A stretch of DNA of 64,000 nt from Rubrobacter sp. (lineage in GTDB: Bacteria > Actinomycetota > Rubrobacteria > Rubrobacterales > Rubrobacteraceae): positions 1 to 64,000 of the forward strand of contig JADDPR010000266.1 of NCBI GenBank assembly GCA_016781775.1. The letters are read 5' to 3'. Below are positions 17,322 through 28,117 of the stretch, piece by piece (position 1 is the first letter of the stretch; each line of letters starts with the position of its first letter). A program made the position numbers and the translations under genes. Below the pieces are notes generated by a model. That model had not been told where the DNA came from. It did not search any database and saw only the letters and a list, made by a program, of their open reading frames with translations.

Positions 17322-19604
17322 TCAAACCTCCTCGGGGTCCATCTCGATCCGCGCCCGGAGCTTGCCGCCCGTGCCGGCCGCCGCCCTGGCCACGACCGCC
17401 GCCGCCGAAGCGACGTCGGCGCGGGCGTGGCCCCTCAAGAGAAGCCGCCACACGGTACGCCCTCCGTCGGGCCCGGACGCCAAAAGCGGCATGGGGTCCG
17501 TCATCGTAACCCCCGGCCCGATCGCCGGCCGCAGCTTTGATTCTACCGCACGCCGCACCTCCCCCTCGGGCCCGGACAGCGAGACCTCCGCGACGTGACC
17601 GTACGGCGGGTAGCCCAAGGACCGCCTCCCCGGTAGCTCCGCGGCGGCGAAGGAATCGTAGTCGCCGCGGAGCGCCGCGAGCAAGGCCGGATGCTCCGGC
17701 GAGCGCGTCTGCGCGAGGATCCTCTCCCGGCTGGCCTCCGCCGCCCGGTACAGCACCTTGAACCCCTTCTCGATCGAGAACGTTCCGGAGACGAACGCGT
17801 CCGCGTCCGGTACGGCGACCATGTCCCACCCCTCGCACAGGACCATCCGGGGCGCACCGACCACGATCCTCGCCCCCCCACCAGCCCGATCCTCGGCCGA
17901 GACCAGTCCGACCTCGACCCCGAGCGCCTCGGCGAGGGCGTCCCTCACCCCTTCCGCGGCGAGCCCTACGGCCCTGAGACGATTCGAACCGCACGCCGGA
18001 CAAGAATCGGGGGCCTTCTCCCGCCGCCCGCACCCACCACAAACCAGGGCACCGTTGCGCACGCCGTTCGTCGAGGCCTTGCCCTGAAGGGCGAGGGAAC
18101 GCTCGCAGGAGGCGCAGCAGACGACGTGCCCGCAGCGTCCGCAGGAGACGCTCGTCGCGCGACCGAGCCGGTTGACCGGGACGCCGACCCGCCCTCCGGA
18201 GCGGACGGTCTCGCGACACGCCTCGATCAGAGACGAGCTCAGCGCGGCACCCGTCCCGCGCATGTCCACGACCCCGACCGAAGGCCAATTCTCCTGCGGT
18301 CGGGGCGGCAGGCGACGGGCTCCGGCCTCCGGCGCATAAAGCCTCAGCGACGGCGTCGGAGAGAGAAAGAGCGCCGAGGTGTTCTCGATCCGGGCGCGCG
18401 CCATGGCGAGCTCGCGGGCGTGGACGTGGAGCCCTTTGTGATCCGCGGAGGCCCGATGGTCCTCGTTCGGCTCGTCGACCACGCAGATGGCACCCAGCGA
18501 GGCCAGGGGGACGAGGGCCGCCGTCCGCGTCCCGACGAGCACGTCGACCTCGCCGCTCCGCGCCGCCTCGTAGGCCGTGGCGCGCTCGCGGCCCTGGGAG
18601 CCGTGGTAGGGCGCGACCGTCAGCCCGGCGGGGAGCAGGCGCACGAGGACCCGAACCAGCCCCTCGACGCACCCGACGTCCGGCGCGAGCACCAAGGTCT
18701 GGCCGCCGCGCCTGATCGCGAGCCGCGCGATGGCGGAAGCCGCCACCGGCCACTCTGCCGTCGGGACGCGCCACAGCCATGACCCTCCTCTGTCCAGCGC
18801 CCGCTGCGCTCCATCACGGTACCCGTCGAGGTCCGTCCCCGAGCCGCGGGTGTAGGAGATCGGGGCGCCGTCCGGCCTCTCTTCGATCCGGACCGCGCCG
18901 CGCCGCACGAGCTGCTTCAAGGGGCCTCGCCCCGCGCCGGTCATCCGGAGCAACTCCCTGGCGGGCAGGCCGCCCGCACGTTGTTCCAGGACCCGGAGAA
19001 GTTCCCGCTGCCGGGTCGCTCGCCGTGGGGGCTCGGCATCTCCCTGCCCGGAAGGCGCGACCCATTCGACGATCCGTCGCTCCGGGTGCACCGGGGAGAG
19101 GGAGATCCTACCCTCGGCCTCCGCGGCCCTGAGGGGCGAGGGACCTAGAGTGTTGCGAAGCTCCGTCCTGCTCACGAGGTCTCCCGGCCTCCACGGCCAG
19201 TCGCCGGCGGGTCGGAGCACCTCGTATGAAAGCTTGACGCCGGGCGGGAGCGCCGTCTTGAGGACGGCGGGAAGGGGCTGGGCAGACGCCATCGCTGCCC
19301 AGCCGCAGAGCCTGACCACCTCGGGACGCAGGGAGAGGGACGGGAGGACCGTCCGAATCTTCGCGAGGGCCCGTCCGTCGGCTCCGCGCCCGAAACCGAC
19401 CACGATCCCGAGCCGGGCGTAGCCCGAGAGGGGGACCGTAACGGCCGCCCCGACCCGGATTCCGTCCGCGAGGTGTTCGGGGAGCAGGTAGTCGAGGGGA
19501 GGCAGGGCGTGGGACGGGATCAGGAGGCTAACCCTGGCTACCCGTCCCTCTTCCCTTTGCGTTGGGCCCCGCCGCCGGGCGGAGGTCGTCGTGGGCCCGG
19601 TCAA
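17322..19604 (-). CDS. priA: PriA-family primosome protein with degenerate helicase motifs
   Basis: A 760-residue homologue of the replication restart protein PriA. The N-terminal DNA-binding domain, the helicase-like lobes and the C-terminal domain (LGYPPYGHVAEVSL) are recognisable. The zinc module keeps eight cysteines (CGRCGHVVCCASC, then CGGCG and CPACG). The Walker A site is replaced: where GVTGSGKTEVY is expected the protein reads RVPTAEWPVAASAI. The DEEH box reads VVDEPNEDH. It therefore probably loads the primosome without helicase activity, as proposed for other actinobacterial PriA relatives. The gene sits between metK and def with no gaps. Confidence 0.9.
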   Translation of the reverse strand: MTGPTTTSARRRGPTQREEGRVARVSLLIPSHALPPLDYLLPEHLADGIRVGAAVTVPLSGYARLGIVVGFGRGADGRALAKIRTVLPSLSLRPEVVRLCGWAAMASAQPLPAVLKTALPPGVKLSYEVLRPAGDWPWRPGDLVSRTELRNTLGPSPLRAAEAEGRISLSPVHPERRIVEWVAPSGQGDAEPPRRATRQRELLRVLEQRAGGLPARELLRMTGAGRGPLKQLVRRGAVRIEERPDGAPISYTRGSGTDLDGYRDGAQRALDRGGSWLWRVPTAEWPVAASAIARLAIRRGGQTLVLAPDVGCVEGLVRVLVRLLPAGLTVAPYHGSQGRERATAYEAARSGEVDVLVGTRTAALVPLASLGAICVVDEPNEDHRASADHKGLHVHARELAMARARIENTSALFLSPTPSLRLYAPEAGARRLPPRPQENWPSVGVVDMRGTGAALSSSLIEACRETVRSGGRVGVPVNRLGRATSVSCGRCGHVVCCASCERSLALQGKASTNGVRNGALVCGGCGRREKAPDSCPACGSNRLRAVGLAAEGVRDALAEALGVEVGLVSAEDRAGGGARIVVGAPRMVLCEGWDMVAVPDADAFVSGTFSIEKGFKVLYRAAEASRERILAQTRSPEHPALLAALRGDYDSFAAAELPGRRSLGYPPYGHVAEVSLSGPEGEVRRAVESKLRPAIGPGVTMTDPMPLLASGPDGGRTVWRLLLRGHARADVASAAAVVARAAAGTGGKLRARIEMDPEEV

Positions 19605-20848
<1,244 letters not shown>

Positions 20849-20852
<4 letters not shown>

Positions 20853-21949
20853 CCCACCCTTTCCTCGCCTATAGTTGCAGCGAGGGTGTCCAGTATGCGA
20901 CCGGCCACCTCCCGCTTCGACGCCCGGGGGACAAAATCCTCGCCCTCGCGACCAACGATGTAAACCTCGTTGTCGTCGGAACCAAATCCGGTCCCCGCGA
21001 GCGAGACATCGTTCCCCACCACAAGGTCTACGCCCTTGCGCGCGAGCTTCTCGCGAGCGTCGGGCACGGGATCCCCATGCGTCGCCGCGAATCCTACCAT
21101 AAAGAGCCCAGGGTTCCCCTCGCGAACTGCCCGAAGTATGTCTCCAGTCGCGACGAGCCTGAGATCCAACTCCCTCCGCCCCCCGCGCCGTATCTTCCCC
21201 TCGTGTACCTCCGCCGGCGTGAAATCGGAGACGGCCGCCGCCATAACCAGGGCGTCCGCCTCCCCCGCGAGCCGCATCGTCGCCTCCTCGAGCTCCCTAT
21301 AAGTCTCGACCGGGACCCACCCCACCCCGGGCTCTACCCCCTCGACGTTCGCCGCGACGACCGTGACCTTGGCACCACGGCGCCAGGCCTCGCGGGCGAT
21401 GGCTCGCCCCATCTTCCCCGACGAGCGGTTGCTGACGACCCGCACCCGGTCGATAGGCTCCCTGGTCCCCCCGGCGGTGATCAAAATCCTCAGCCCAGAA
21501 AGCGGCCCACCCATCGCGTTCAGCACGGCGCCCGCCACTTCGACCGGCGAGCCCGTTTCCCCGGTACCGCCCACCACACGGACACCGTCCGCCTCGAGCA
21601 GCGCCACGTTCTGCCGAACGGCGGGGTGCGAGGCGGTGCCCTCGTCGAGCTCGGGCGCGACCACGATAGGGATGCCCACGGAGACCTCGAAGAGCGAAGC
21701 CGCCCCTCCCATGCCCCGGGCGAGACGGGCCAGCGTGCCGGCGGTCGCGGGGGCGAAGACCAAGGCCCCCGGGGAGGCGGATGGCGCCTCGACCACGGGG
21801 GCTACGGTTGCAAAAGCGGCCGGTCCGACGAAGAGCTTCGTGCGCGGTTCGAGCACGACCTCGACGTTGTGGCCGGCTGAGACGAGCTCGTGAGCGATCT
21901 CGGGGACCAGCAGGGCGCCCGGCCCGGGACCGACCACGAGGAGTATCAC
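20849..21949 (-). CDS. coaBC: CoaBC-like protein: intact PPC synthetase domain, degenerate decarboxylase domain
   Basis: The C-terminal half (about 170-366) is a good phosphopantothenoylcysteine synthetase (CoaB): LITAGGTREPIDRVRVVSNRSSGKMG, AAAVSDFTP and KIRR. The N-terminal half has the flavoprotein outline (FVGPAAFATV, APATAGTLARLA) but lacks the CoaC hallmarks: no GGIAAYK loop, no His in the catalytic segment, PELDEGTASHP where PAMNxxMW belongs, and no flap cysteine in GTGETGSP. The start is GTG at 21949, about 20 bases past the rpoZ stop. At 366 residues it is slightly short. It may act only as CoaB, with another protein decarboxylating. Confidence 0.88.
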
Positions 21950-21971
21950 GACGGAGTCTGCCGGGGTCGGA

Positions 21972-22370
21972 TTAAGCGGCGCCCTCGCCGTCCGGGTCGG
22001 CGCTGTCCTCCGCATCGCCCTCGGCCGGGGCGTCGCCGATGGTCGGGCTCGCACCGGGGATCGAAGCGTTCGGGCCGAAGGAGTCGCCGCCGGCGGCCCC
22101 GACCTCCTGCTCGATCTCCTCGGCGAGCTCCTCCTGGGACTTCTTGAAGCCGACCTGCAGCTTGTCGGTCCTGAGCTCCTCGAAGGCGATGCTCAACGGG
22201 TGCTGGGAGCGGGTGTGGACCTGCGGACCCGGGATGCCCAGCGAGTCGTTCAAACCGAGGGTCGCGGTGTACTCGTTAATCTGGCGCGCACGCCGCGCGC
22301 CCGCGAGCACGAGCCCGTAGCGCGAGTCGACCTTGCCCAGAAGATCGTCTATCTTCAGCTCGTTCAGCAT
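21972..22370 (-). CDS. rpoZ: RNA polymerase omega subunit
   Basis: A 132-residue omega subunit. The conserved core is DDLLGKVDSRYGLVLAGARRARQINEY and the later HPLSIAFEEL. The last 45 residues are an acidic Gly/Ala/Asp-rich tail not found in shorter omegas. It starts one base after gmk and leads into coaBC, the gmk-rpoZ-coaBC-metK-priA order known from actinobacteria. Confidence 0.94.
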   Translation of the reverse strand: MLNELKIDDLLGKVDSRYGLVLAGARRARQINEYTATLGLNDSLGIPGPQVHTRSQHPLSIAFEELRTDKLQVGFKKSQEELAEEIEQEVGAAGGDSFGPNASIPGASPTIGDAPAEGDAEDSADPDGEGAA

Positions 22371-22371
22371 C

Positions 22372-22938
22372 CTAATTTCCTCCTATGATCTCTCTCATCG
22401 TCCTGATCATATCCTCCCGCGCCTGCTTGCGGTCGCCGTTGACGACCTCGCGGTCGAACTCATCCGCGGCCGCGACCTCGCCGACGGCCGTCGTCATACG
22501 TAGCTCCAGCGCCTCCAGGTCCTCAGTCGCCCGGCCCTGGAGGCGCTTACGTGTCTCCTCCAGGGAGGGCGCCCGCACGAAGACCATCACCGCGTCCGGC
22601 CGCTTCCGGCGCACGTTGCGCGCCCCCTGAAGCTCTATCTCGAGGATAACGGAGCGCCCCTCGTCCAGGAACTCTTCCACCTTCGCCTCGGGTGTCCCGT
22701 AGAGGTTGCCGGAGTACTCGGCCCATTCCAGAAACTTCTCCTCCTCGATCCAGCGCTCGAACTCCTCCCGCGAGAGGAAGATGTAGTCGCGGCCGTCCAC
22801 CTCGCCCTCCCTGGGACCCCGCGTGGTCGCAGAGACCGAGTAGGCGAGCTCGGGCACCGCTTCGAGGGCCTGGCGGATAAGGGTCGATTTGCCTGCTCCG
22901 GAGGGCCCGGAGACGACGATCAGGCGTCCTCGTCGCAA
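22372..22938 (-). CDS. gmk: guanylate kinase
   Basis: A 188-residue GMP kinase. P-loop SGPSGAGKS at 10-18; GMP-binding residues in SVSATTRGPREGEVDGRDY; lid with arginines near RKRLQGR. Normal length. The start lies inside the last 19 bases of mihF, so the two are coupled. Confidence 0.96.
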   Translation of the reverse strand: MRRGRLIVVSGPSGAGKSTLIRQALEAVPELAYSVSATTRGPREGEVDGRDYIFLSREEFERWIEEEKFLEWAEYSGNLYGTPEAKVEEFLDEGRSVILEIELQGARNVRRKRPDAVMVFVRAPSLEETRKRLQGRATEDLEALELRMTTAVGEVAAADEFDREVVNGDRKQAREDMIRTMREIIGGN

Positions 22939-23255
22939 CCCAGAGCCTCGAGAAGACGGTCCCGCTGGCCGTGGGTGAGGCCGACGAGGGTCTTGGACCG
23001 GCTCACTCCCGCCTCACGCAGGATCCTGGTGACCTTTACCCGTCCCATCCCCCGCACGGCAAGCAGCATCTCCTCGACCTTTGCGCCCTTGAGCTCCTCC
23101 GAAGGGTCCATGAGCAGGCCGTAGATGTTTCTGTCTCCGCTCTTGAGCTCGCGCTTGGCGTCGGCGCGGGCGAACCGGATCCGGTTAGCCTCCTCCAACG
23201 CGGTGCGGCGCTCTTGCGAAGTCCTCTCTGGTGCGCGCCTCAACATCGGCATCAA
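22920..23255 (-). CDS. mihF: actinobacterial integration host factor (mIHF/sIHF type)
   Basis: A 111-residue nucleoid protein of the actinobacterial IHF family, unrelated to HU/IHF. After a basic helix rich in Arg/Glu comes the helix-two-turn-helix region LAVRGMGRVKVTRILREAGVSRSKTLVGLTHGQRDRLLEALG, quoted here by its landmarks RGMGRVKV and GLTHGQRDRL. The family binds and bends DNA, stimulates phage-type integration and affects supercoiling. Start codons TTG 23255, ATG 23252 and ATG 23246 are all possible. The promoter just upstream would give an mRNA with almost no leader. Confidence 0.92.
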   Translation of the reverse strand: MMPMLRRAPERTSQERRTALEEANRIRFARADAKRELKSGDRNIYGLLMDPSEELKGAKVEEMLLAVRGMGRVKVTRILREAGVSRSKTLVGLTHGQRDRLLEALGCDEDA

Positions 23256-23264
23256 ATTATATCA
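23256..23264 (-). promoter_or_regulatory. extended -10 promoter of the mihF-gmk-rpoZ operon
   Basis: TGA-TATAAT is a perfect extended -10 in a 70% GC genome, lying in the 19-base gap between pyrD and mihF. Transcription would begin near 23248, right at the mihF start codons. This lets mihF-gmk-rpoZ be expressed independently of the pyrimidine operon. No convincing -35 is visible (TTGGGA lies 19 bases upstream). Confidence 0.55.
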
Positions 23265-23274
23265 GCGTACCCCT

Positions 23275-24186
23275 TTAAGTTCCCAAGGCGCCCGCGAGGT
23301 CCCCGGCCCGCAACCCGGCCCCCCGAAGATATTCAGCAAACTCCGCGAGCATCGCTCCGGGCTCCCGCACGAAACCTCCCGCTCCGACCTGCACGGCCGT
23401 CGCCCCGGCGAGCATAAACTCCGCCACGTCCGTACCGCTCGCCACCCCGCCACACCCGATCACCGGGATGTTTACGGCCCGCGAGACCTCGTAGACCGCC
23501 CGGAGCGCGACCGGCTTGATCGCCGGTCCCGAGAGCCCACCGCGCAGAAAAACACGCCTCTCCCCCGCGTCCACGACGAGCGCGGGGATGGTGTTTATGA
23601 CCGTAACTGCATCGGCGCCCGCCTCTTCCGCGGCCACGGCGTTCCCCACCACCCCATCGTTCGTCAGCTTGACGAAGACCGGTTTCGCACCGGCCAGCGC
23701 CCCCTTGGAGGCCGCCACGGCATCTCCGACCGTGGAGGGGCTCGCGCAGAAGGTGCCGCCGCCGTGCTCGACGTTGGGGCACGAGAGGTTGAGCTCGATC
23801 GCCGAGACGCGCGTCTCGGAGGCCAATGTTTCGCACATAGAGGCGAACTCGCCGACGGTGTCGCCCGCGACGGAGACGAAGAGCGGGAGACCCACGGTGT
23901 AGAAGGCGTCGAGGTCTTCGAGGAAGCGGTCGAGGCCGGGGTTCTGCAGGCCGATCGAGTTGATCATGCCGGACGGCGCCTCGGCGAGGCGCGGCGGCGG
24001 GTTACCCGCCCTCGGCCTCGGGGTAACGGTCTTCGGGAGCATCGCCCCGTAGACGTCCTCCGCTCCATCCAGCACCTCCTTGCCCAGAGTACCGGCGGCG
24101 GGGATCAGGGGCGTCCGAAGCGGTATGCTGCAAAGCTCGACGGCGAGGGCTTGGGGCCCCACCAGATTTTCGGAGCGAGCTACCAC
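23275..24186 (-). CDS. pyrD: dihydroorotate dehydrogenase, class 1B catalytic subunit
   Basis: A 303-residue FMN enzyme that oxidises dihydroorotate. The NLSCPNVEHGG motif carries the catalytic cysteine; FVKLTNDG, TVINTIPAL, GGLSGPAIKPVALR and PVIGCGGV form the FMN barrel. Pairing with pyrK directly upstream marks the NAD-linked class 1B heterotetramer. The GTG at 24186 overlaps the pyrK stop; a second GTG at 24162 would give a more usual N-terminus. The frame is open further upstream only as an overlap of pyrK. Confidence 0.93.
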   Translation of the reverse strand: MVARSENLVGPQALAVELCSIPLRTPLIPAAGTLGKEVLDGAEDVYGAMLPKTVTPRPRAGNPPPRLAEAPSGMINSIGLQNPGLDRFLEDLDAFYTVGLPLFVSVAGDTVGEFASMCETLASETRVSAIELNLSCPNVEHGGGTFCASPSTVGDAVAASKGALAGAKPVFVKLTNDGVVGNAVAAEEAGADAVTVINTIPALVVDAGERRVFLRGGLSGPAIKPVALRAVYEVSRAVNIPVIGCGGVASGTDVAEFMLAGATAVQVGAGGFVREPGAMLAEFAEYLRGAGLRAGDLAGALGT

Positions 24187-24932
24187 GCGAGCGCCTCCGC
24201 TCTGAAAACCGGGCCCTCCACGCAGGCCCTCCGGTAGGTCTTCTCTCCGGCCTCCCACACGGGAACGGCGCAGCCGTAGCAGGAGCCGTTGGCGCAGGCC
24301 ATCCTCTCTCGTAGCGCAAGCTGGGCAGAAACAACCCCTTCGGCGGCGTGTTTCGCCGCCTGGAGCGTCTCGGCCGTCCCGCTCACGTAGAGCGTGGCAT
24401 AGCCGGAGAGCTCCCCGACGCGATCGAGCACCGCCCGGGGAGGGTCGGAGGCACCTCCCGTCTCGATGAGGGCCGCGCTCTCGTAGCGGGTACGAAGGAA
24501 TTCGGCGTAGGCCTCCGGGGCGCCCTCCGGTACCTCCAGGTAGACGTCGTGGCCGACACCAGAACCTTTCAAGCGCCGCGAGAGCAGCTTGAGCGGCGAG
24601 ACCCACACCCCCCCACCGATCAAGGCGACCGGTCCGCTACCCTCCGTTCCGAAGCCGCGCCCGAGCGGCGCGCTGACGAGAAGCCCGGCATCCTCCCCGG
24701 CCAGGAGGGCGGTGCCGCGGCCACGGACCTCGAAGAGAAGGCTCACGGTCTCGCCCTCATGGTCGTGGGCGAAGAGGGGCCGGGGCAGGAAGGGGTCCAG
24801 ACCCGCGTGGTTTTGCGGGCGGGCCATCACGAACTGGCCGGGACGGGGGGCCTCGCCCGTCCAGCGATAACGCAGCAGGACGTGGCGGCCGTGCTCCTCC
24901 CGGCCCAGGACTTCTACGGGATGGAGCTTCAC
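24180..24932 (-). CDS. pyrK: dihydroorotate dehydrogenase electron transfer subunit
   Basis: A 250-residue ferredoxin-reductase-like subunit. The FAD domain has PGQFVMARP and FLPRPLFAH; the NAD domain begins VALIGGGVWVSPL. The C-terminal 2Fe-2S site shows CANGSCYGCAVP plus the final Cys in RRACVEGP. It passes electrons from PyrD FMN to NAD. It lies between carB (seven-base gap) and pyrD (overlap). Confidence 0.94.
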   Translation of the reverse strand: MKLHPVEVLGREEHGRHVLLRYRWTGEAPRPGQFVMARPQNHAGLDPFLPRPLFAHDHEGETVSLLFEVRGRGTALLAGEDAGLLVSAPLGRGFGTEGSGPVALIGGGVWVSPLKLLSRRLKGSGVGHDVYLEVPEGAPEAYAEFLRTRYESAALIETGGASDPPRAVLDRVGELSGYATLYVSGTAETLQAAKHAAEGVVSAQLALRERMACANGSCYGCAVPVWEAGEKTYRRACVEGPVFRAEALAW

Positions 24933-24939
24933 CGAGGCG

Positions 24940-27900
24940 TCAGGCCTTCGCGGCGTAGAGGCTCTGGAGGGAGTTCACGCGTCCCAGGCCGCCCCGTATC
25001 TTCGACTCGATGCCCTGGACGGCCGCCGCCGCCCCGGCGAGCGTCGTGATGCAGGGCACACCGTGCATGAGGGCCTTGCGCCGGATCTGGTAACCGTCCG
25101 TCCTCGCGCCGTGGCCCCAGGGAGTGTTGACGATGAGGTCCACGCCGCCGTACTCGATGAGCCCGAGCACGTCGTCCTCCCCGGCCCCTATCTTCGGCAC
25201 CACAGAGACCCTGAGACCGTTGTTGCTCAGGACTTCCGCCGTCCCCTCGCTCCCGGCGAGCTCGAACCCGAGGTCCGCGAAAGCCCGGGCTATAAGGACG
25301 ACCGCCCGCTTGTCGCGGTTCGCGACGGAGATGTACACCCTACCGCTCGACGGGAGGGTCTGGCCCGCCGCCGTCAGCGCCTTGGCGAAGGCGCCGCCGA
25401 AGGTCGGGTCGATCCCCATGGCCTCGCCGGTCGAGCGCATCTCCGGGCCGAGCAGAGGGTCGACCCCGGCGAAACGGTCGAACGGGAAGACCGGCGCCTT
25501 GACGCTGAATCGGCCGCTCGGGTGGGCGCCGAGGTTCATGTCGCGCAGCTTCTCCCCGACGAGGACGCGCGTCGCCACCTTCGCCAGGGGCACCCCGGTC
25601 GCCTTGGAGACGAACGGCACCGTCCTGGAGGCGCGGGGGTTGCACTCGATCACCAGCACGTCCTCGCCCCGCACGACAAACTGGATGTTCATCAAGCCCA
25701 CGACCCCGACCGAGAGCGCGAGCCGGCGCGTGTAGTCCTCGATGCGCTCCAGCAGCGCCCTGTGCAGCGTGATCGGGGGCGTCACGCAGCTCGAGTCGCC
25801 GGAGTGTACCCCCGCCTCCTCGACGTGCTCCATGATCCCGCCGACGTAAACCTCCTCGCCGTCCGAGACGGCGTCCACGTCGACCTCCATGTAGTCTTCC
25901 ATGAACTCGTCGATAAGGATCGGATGCTCCGGGTCCGTGCTAACGCTGGAGCTCAAATACAGGTCGAGATCGGAGTCGTCGTAGACGATCTCCATCCTCC
26001 GCCCGCCGAGCACGTAGGAAGGCCGGACGACGACGGGGTAGCCGAGCTCGCGGGCCACGCTCCTCGCCTCCTCCGCAGACGACGCGGTCCCGAACCGGGG
26101 GTGCGGGATGCCGAGCTCTTCGAGGAGCGCCCCGAAGCGGGAGCGGTCCTCGGCGAGGTCGATCGCGTCGGGGGAGGTCCCGAGGATCTTCACCCCGTTT
26201 TTCTGGAGCTCGTCGGCGAGCTTGAGGGGGCTCTGGCCGCCGAACTGGAGGATGACGCCCTCCGGCTTCTCGCGCCGGACGACCTCGAGGACGTGCTCGG
26301 CGGTCAGCGGCTCGAAGTAGAGCCTCGTCGAGGTGTCGTAGTCCGTCGAGACGGTCTCGGGGTTGGAGTTGACCATCACCGCGTCGTAGCCGGCCTCCTT
26401 GAGGGCGTAGCTCGCGTGTACGCAGGCGTAGTCGAACTCGATCCCCTGCCCGATCCGGTTCGGCCCGCTGCCGAGGACGACCACGGAGGGGTTATCCCCC
26501 CGGACTACCTCGTCCTCGACCTCGTAGGTCGAGTAGAAGTATGGGGTGCGCGCGGGGAACTCGCCGGCGCAGGTGTCGACGGACTTGTAGGTCGGACGGA
26601 TCCCCAGGGCGCCGCGAACGCCCCGCACCACCTCGGTCGAGGAACCGGAGGCCGTGGCTATCGCCTCGTCCGACAAGCCGGTCCGCTTGAGCTCGTGGAG
26701 CTCCTCGGTCGAGAGCGTCTCCGAGACGGAGCCTTCGGCGGCGACGATCCTGGCGATCGAGGCGACAAAGAAGGGATCCATGCTCGTCCTGTCGCATATC
26801 TCGCGTATGTCCGACCCCGCCCTGAGGGCGTCGAAGACCGCAAAGATCCTGTACGGGTTCGGCTCGTCGAGGAGCCCCTGCACGTCCTGGGGCTCCACCT
26901 CCAGCGAAGCCATAGCCTTCATCAGGCTCTCCGTGAACGTCCGGCCTATGGCCATAACCTCGCCCACGCTGTGCATCTTGGTCGAGAGGCGGGGTGCCGC
27001 CGCCGGGAACTTCTCGAAGGCGAAGCGCGGGATCTTTGTGACCACGTAGTCGAGGGCGGGCTCGAAGGAGGCCGGGGTCGCGTGTGTGATGTCGTTCGGG
27101 ATCTCATCCAACGAATACCCCACCGCGAGCTTCGCCGCGATCTTCGCGATCGGGAACCCCGTCGCCTTGCTCGCAAGCGCACTGCTCCTCGACACCCTGG
27201 GGTTCATCTCGATCACATAAAAGTCGTTCCCCTTCGGATCGACCGCGAACTGTATGTTCGAGCCCCCCGTCGAAACTCCGATCTCACGTATTATGCGTAA
27301 AGAAGCGTCACGCAGGGTCTGGTACTGGCGGTCGGAGAGGGTCTGGGCGGGGGCGACGGTGATGGAGTCGCCGGTGTGGACGCCCATGGGGTCGATGTTC
27401 TCGATGGAGCAGACGATCACGACGTTGTCGGCGAGGTCGCGCATGACCTCGAGCTCGAACTCCTTCCAGCCGGCCACACTCCGCTCGACGAGGACGCTGC
27501 GGACGGGGCTGGCGTCGAGGGCGTCGGCGACGGCCGTTCTGAGTTCCTCGGCGTTGTGGACGGTGGCGCCGCCCTTGCCGCCGAGGGTGAAGCTTGGGCG
27601 CAGGATCAGGGGGTACCCGATGCGCGACGCCAGTTCTAGCGCCTCGTCGATGCGGCTGACGACCTCGCTCTCGGGGACCTTCAGGCCGATCTCCCCCATC
27701 GCATCGTGAAAGAGTTGGCGGTCCTCGGCCTTCTGGATGGAGTCGACAGGGGCGCCGAGGAGCTCGATCCCGAGCTCCTCGAGGACGCCCGCCTCGTGCA
27801 GCTCGATGGCGAGGTTCAGGGCCGTCTGGCCGCCGAGGGTCGGGAGCACCGCGTCCGGGCGCTCCCGGCGAAGGATCTCCGCCACCGTCTCGACCGTAAG

Positions 27901-28104
27901 GGGCTCGACGTAGGTCACGTCGGCGAGCTCCGGGTCGGTCATGATCGTGGCGGGGTTCGAGTTCACGAGGATTACGCGGTAGCCCTCGTCCCGCAGGGCC
28001 CGGCAGGCCTGCGTCCCGGAGTAGTCGAACTCGGCGGCCTGGCCGATGACTATCGGGCCGGAGCCGATGATAAGGATGCTCGAAAGGTCGTTGCGGCGCG
28101 GCAA
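24940..28104 (-). CDS. carB: carbamoyl phosphate synthetase, large subunit
   Basis: A 1054-residue enzyme with two homologous ATP-grasp halves: the first begins SILIIGSGPIVIGQAAEFDYSG, cited by IGSGPIVIGQ; the second by VVLGSGPNRIGQGIEFDY. A C-terminal MGS-like allosteric domain follows (about 930-1054, with VNTPWG). It uses ammonia from CarA to make carbamoyl phosphate. I chose TTG at 28104, which has AAAGGAGAG six bases upstream; that site overlaps the carA stop. The open frame beyond 28104 is carA antisense filler. Confidence 0.96.
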   Translation of the reverse strand: MPRRNDLSSILIIGSGPIVIGQAAEFDYSGTQACRALRDEGYRVILVNSNPATIMTDPELADVTYVEPLTVETVAEILRRERPDAVLPTLGGQTALNLAIELHEAGVLEELGIELLGAPVDSIQKAEDRQLFHDAMGEIGLKVPESEVVSRIDEALELASRIGYPLILRPSFTLGGKGGATVHNAEELRTAVADALDASPVRSVLVERSVAGWKEFELEVMRDLADNVVIVCSIENIDPMGVHTGDSITVAPAQTLSDRQYQTLRDASLRIIREIGVSTGGSNIQFAVDPKGNDFYVIEMNPRVSRSSALASKATGFPIAKIAAKLAVGYSLDEIPNDITHATPASFEPALDYVVTKIPRFAFEKFPAAAPRLSTKMHSVGEVMAIGRTFTESLMKAMASLEVEPQDVQGLLDEPNPYRIFAVFDALRAGSDIREICDRTSMDPFFVASIARIVAAEGSVSETLSTEELHELKRTGLSDEAIATASGSSTEVVRGVRGALGIRPTYKSVDTCAGEFPARTPYFYSTYEVEDEVVRGDNPSVVVLGSGPNRIGQGIEFDYACVHASYALKEAGYDAVMVNSNPETVSTDYDTSTRLYFEPLTAEHVLEVVRREKPEGVILQFGGQSPLKLADELQKNGVKILGTSPDAIDLAEDRSRFGALLEELGIPHPRFGTASSAEEARSVARELGYPVVVRPSYVLGGRRMEIVYDDSDLDLYLSSSVSTDPEHPILIDEFMEDYMEVDVDAVSDGEEVYVGGIMEHVEEAGVHSGDSSCVTPPITLHRALLERIEDYTRRLALSVGVVGLMNIQFVVRGEDVLVIECNPRASRTVPFVSKATGVPLAKVATRVLVGEKLRDMNLGAHPSGRFSVKAPVFPFDRFAGVDPLLGPEMRSTGEAMGIDPTFGGAFAKALTAAGQTLPSSGRVYISVANRDKRAVVLIARAFADLGFELAGSEGTAEVLSNNGLRVSVVPKIGAGEDDVLGLIEYGGVDLIVNTPWGHGARTDGYQIRRKALMHGVPCITTLAGAAAAVQGIESKIRGGLGRVNSLQSLYAAKA

Positions 28105-28117
28105 GAAATTCTCTCCT

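Noticed and set aside
17320..18780. Minus-strand frame continuous with def but open far upstream
   Set aside because: The upstream part is a second frame of priA; def has its own ATG and ribosome site at 17319.
25063..27300. 745-codon plus-strand open frame opposite carB
   Set aside because: Pure antisense of carB, with the odd composition (Arg, His, Asp, Val) typical of such shadows.
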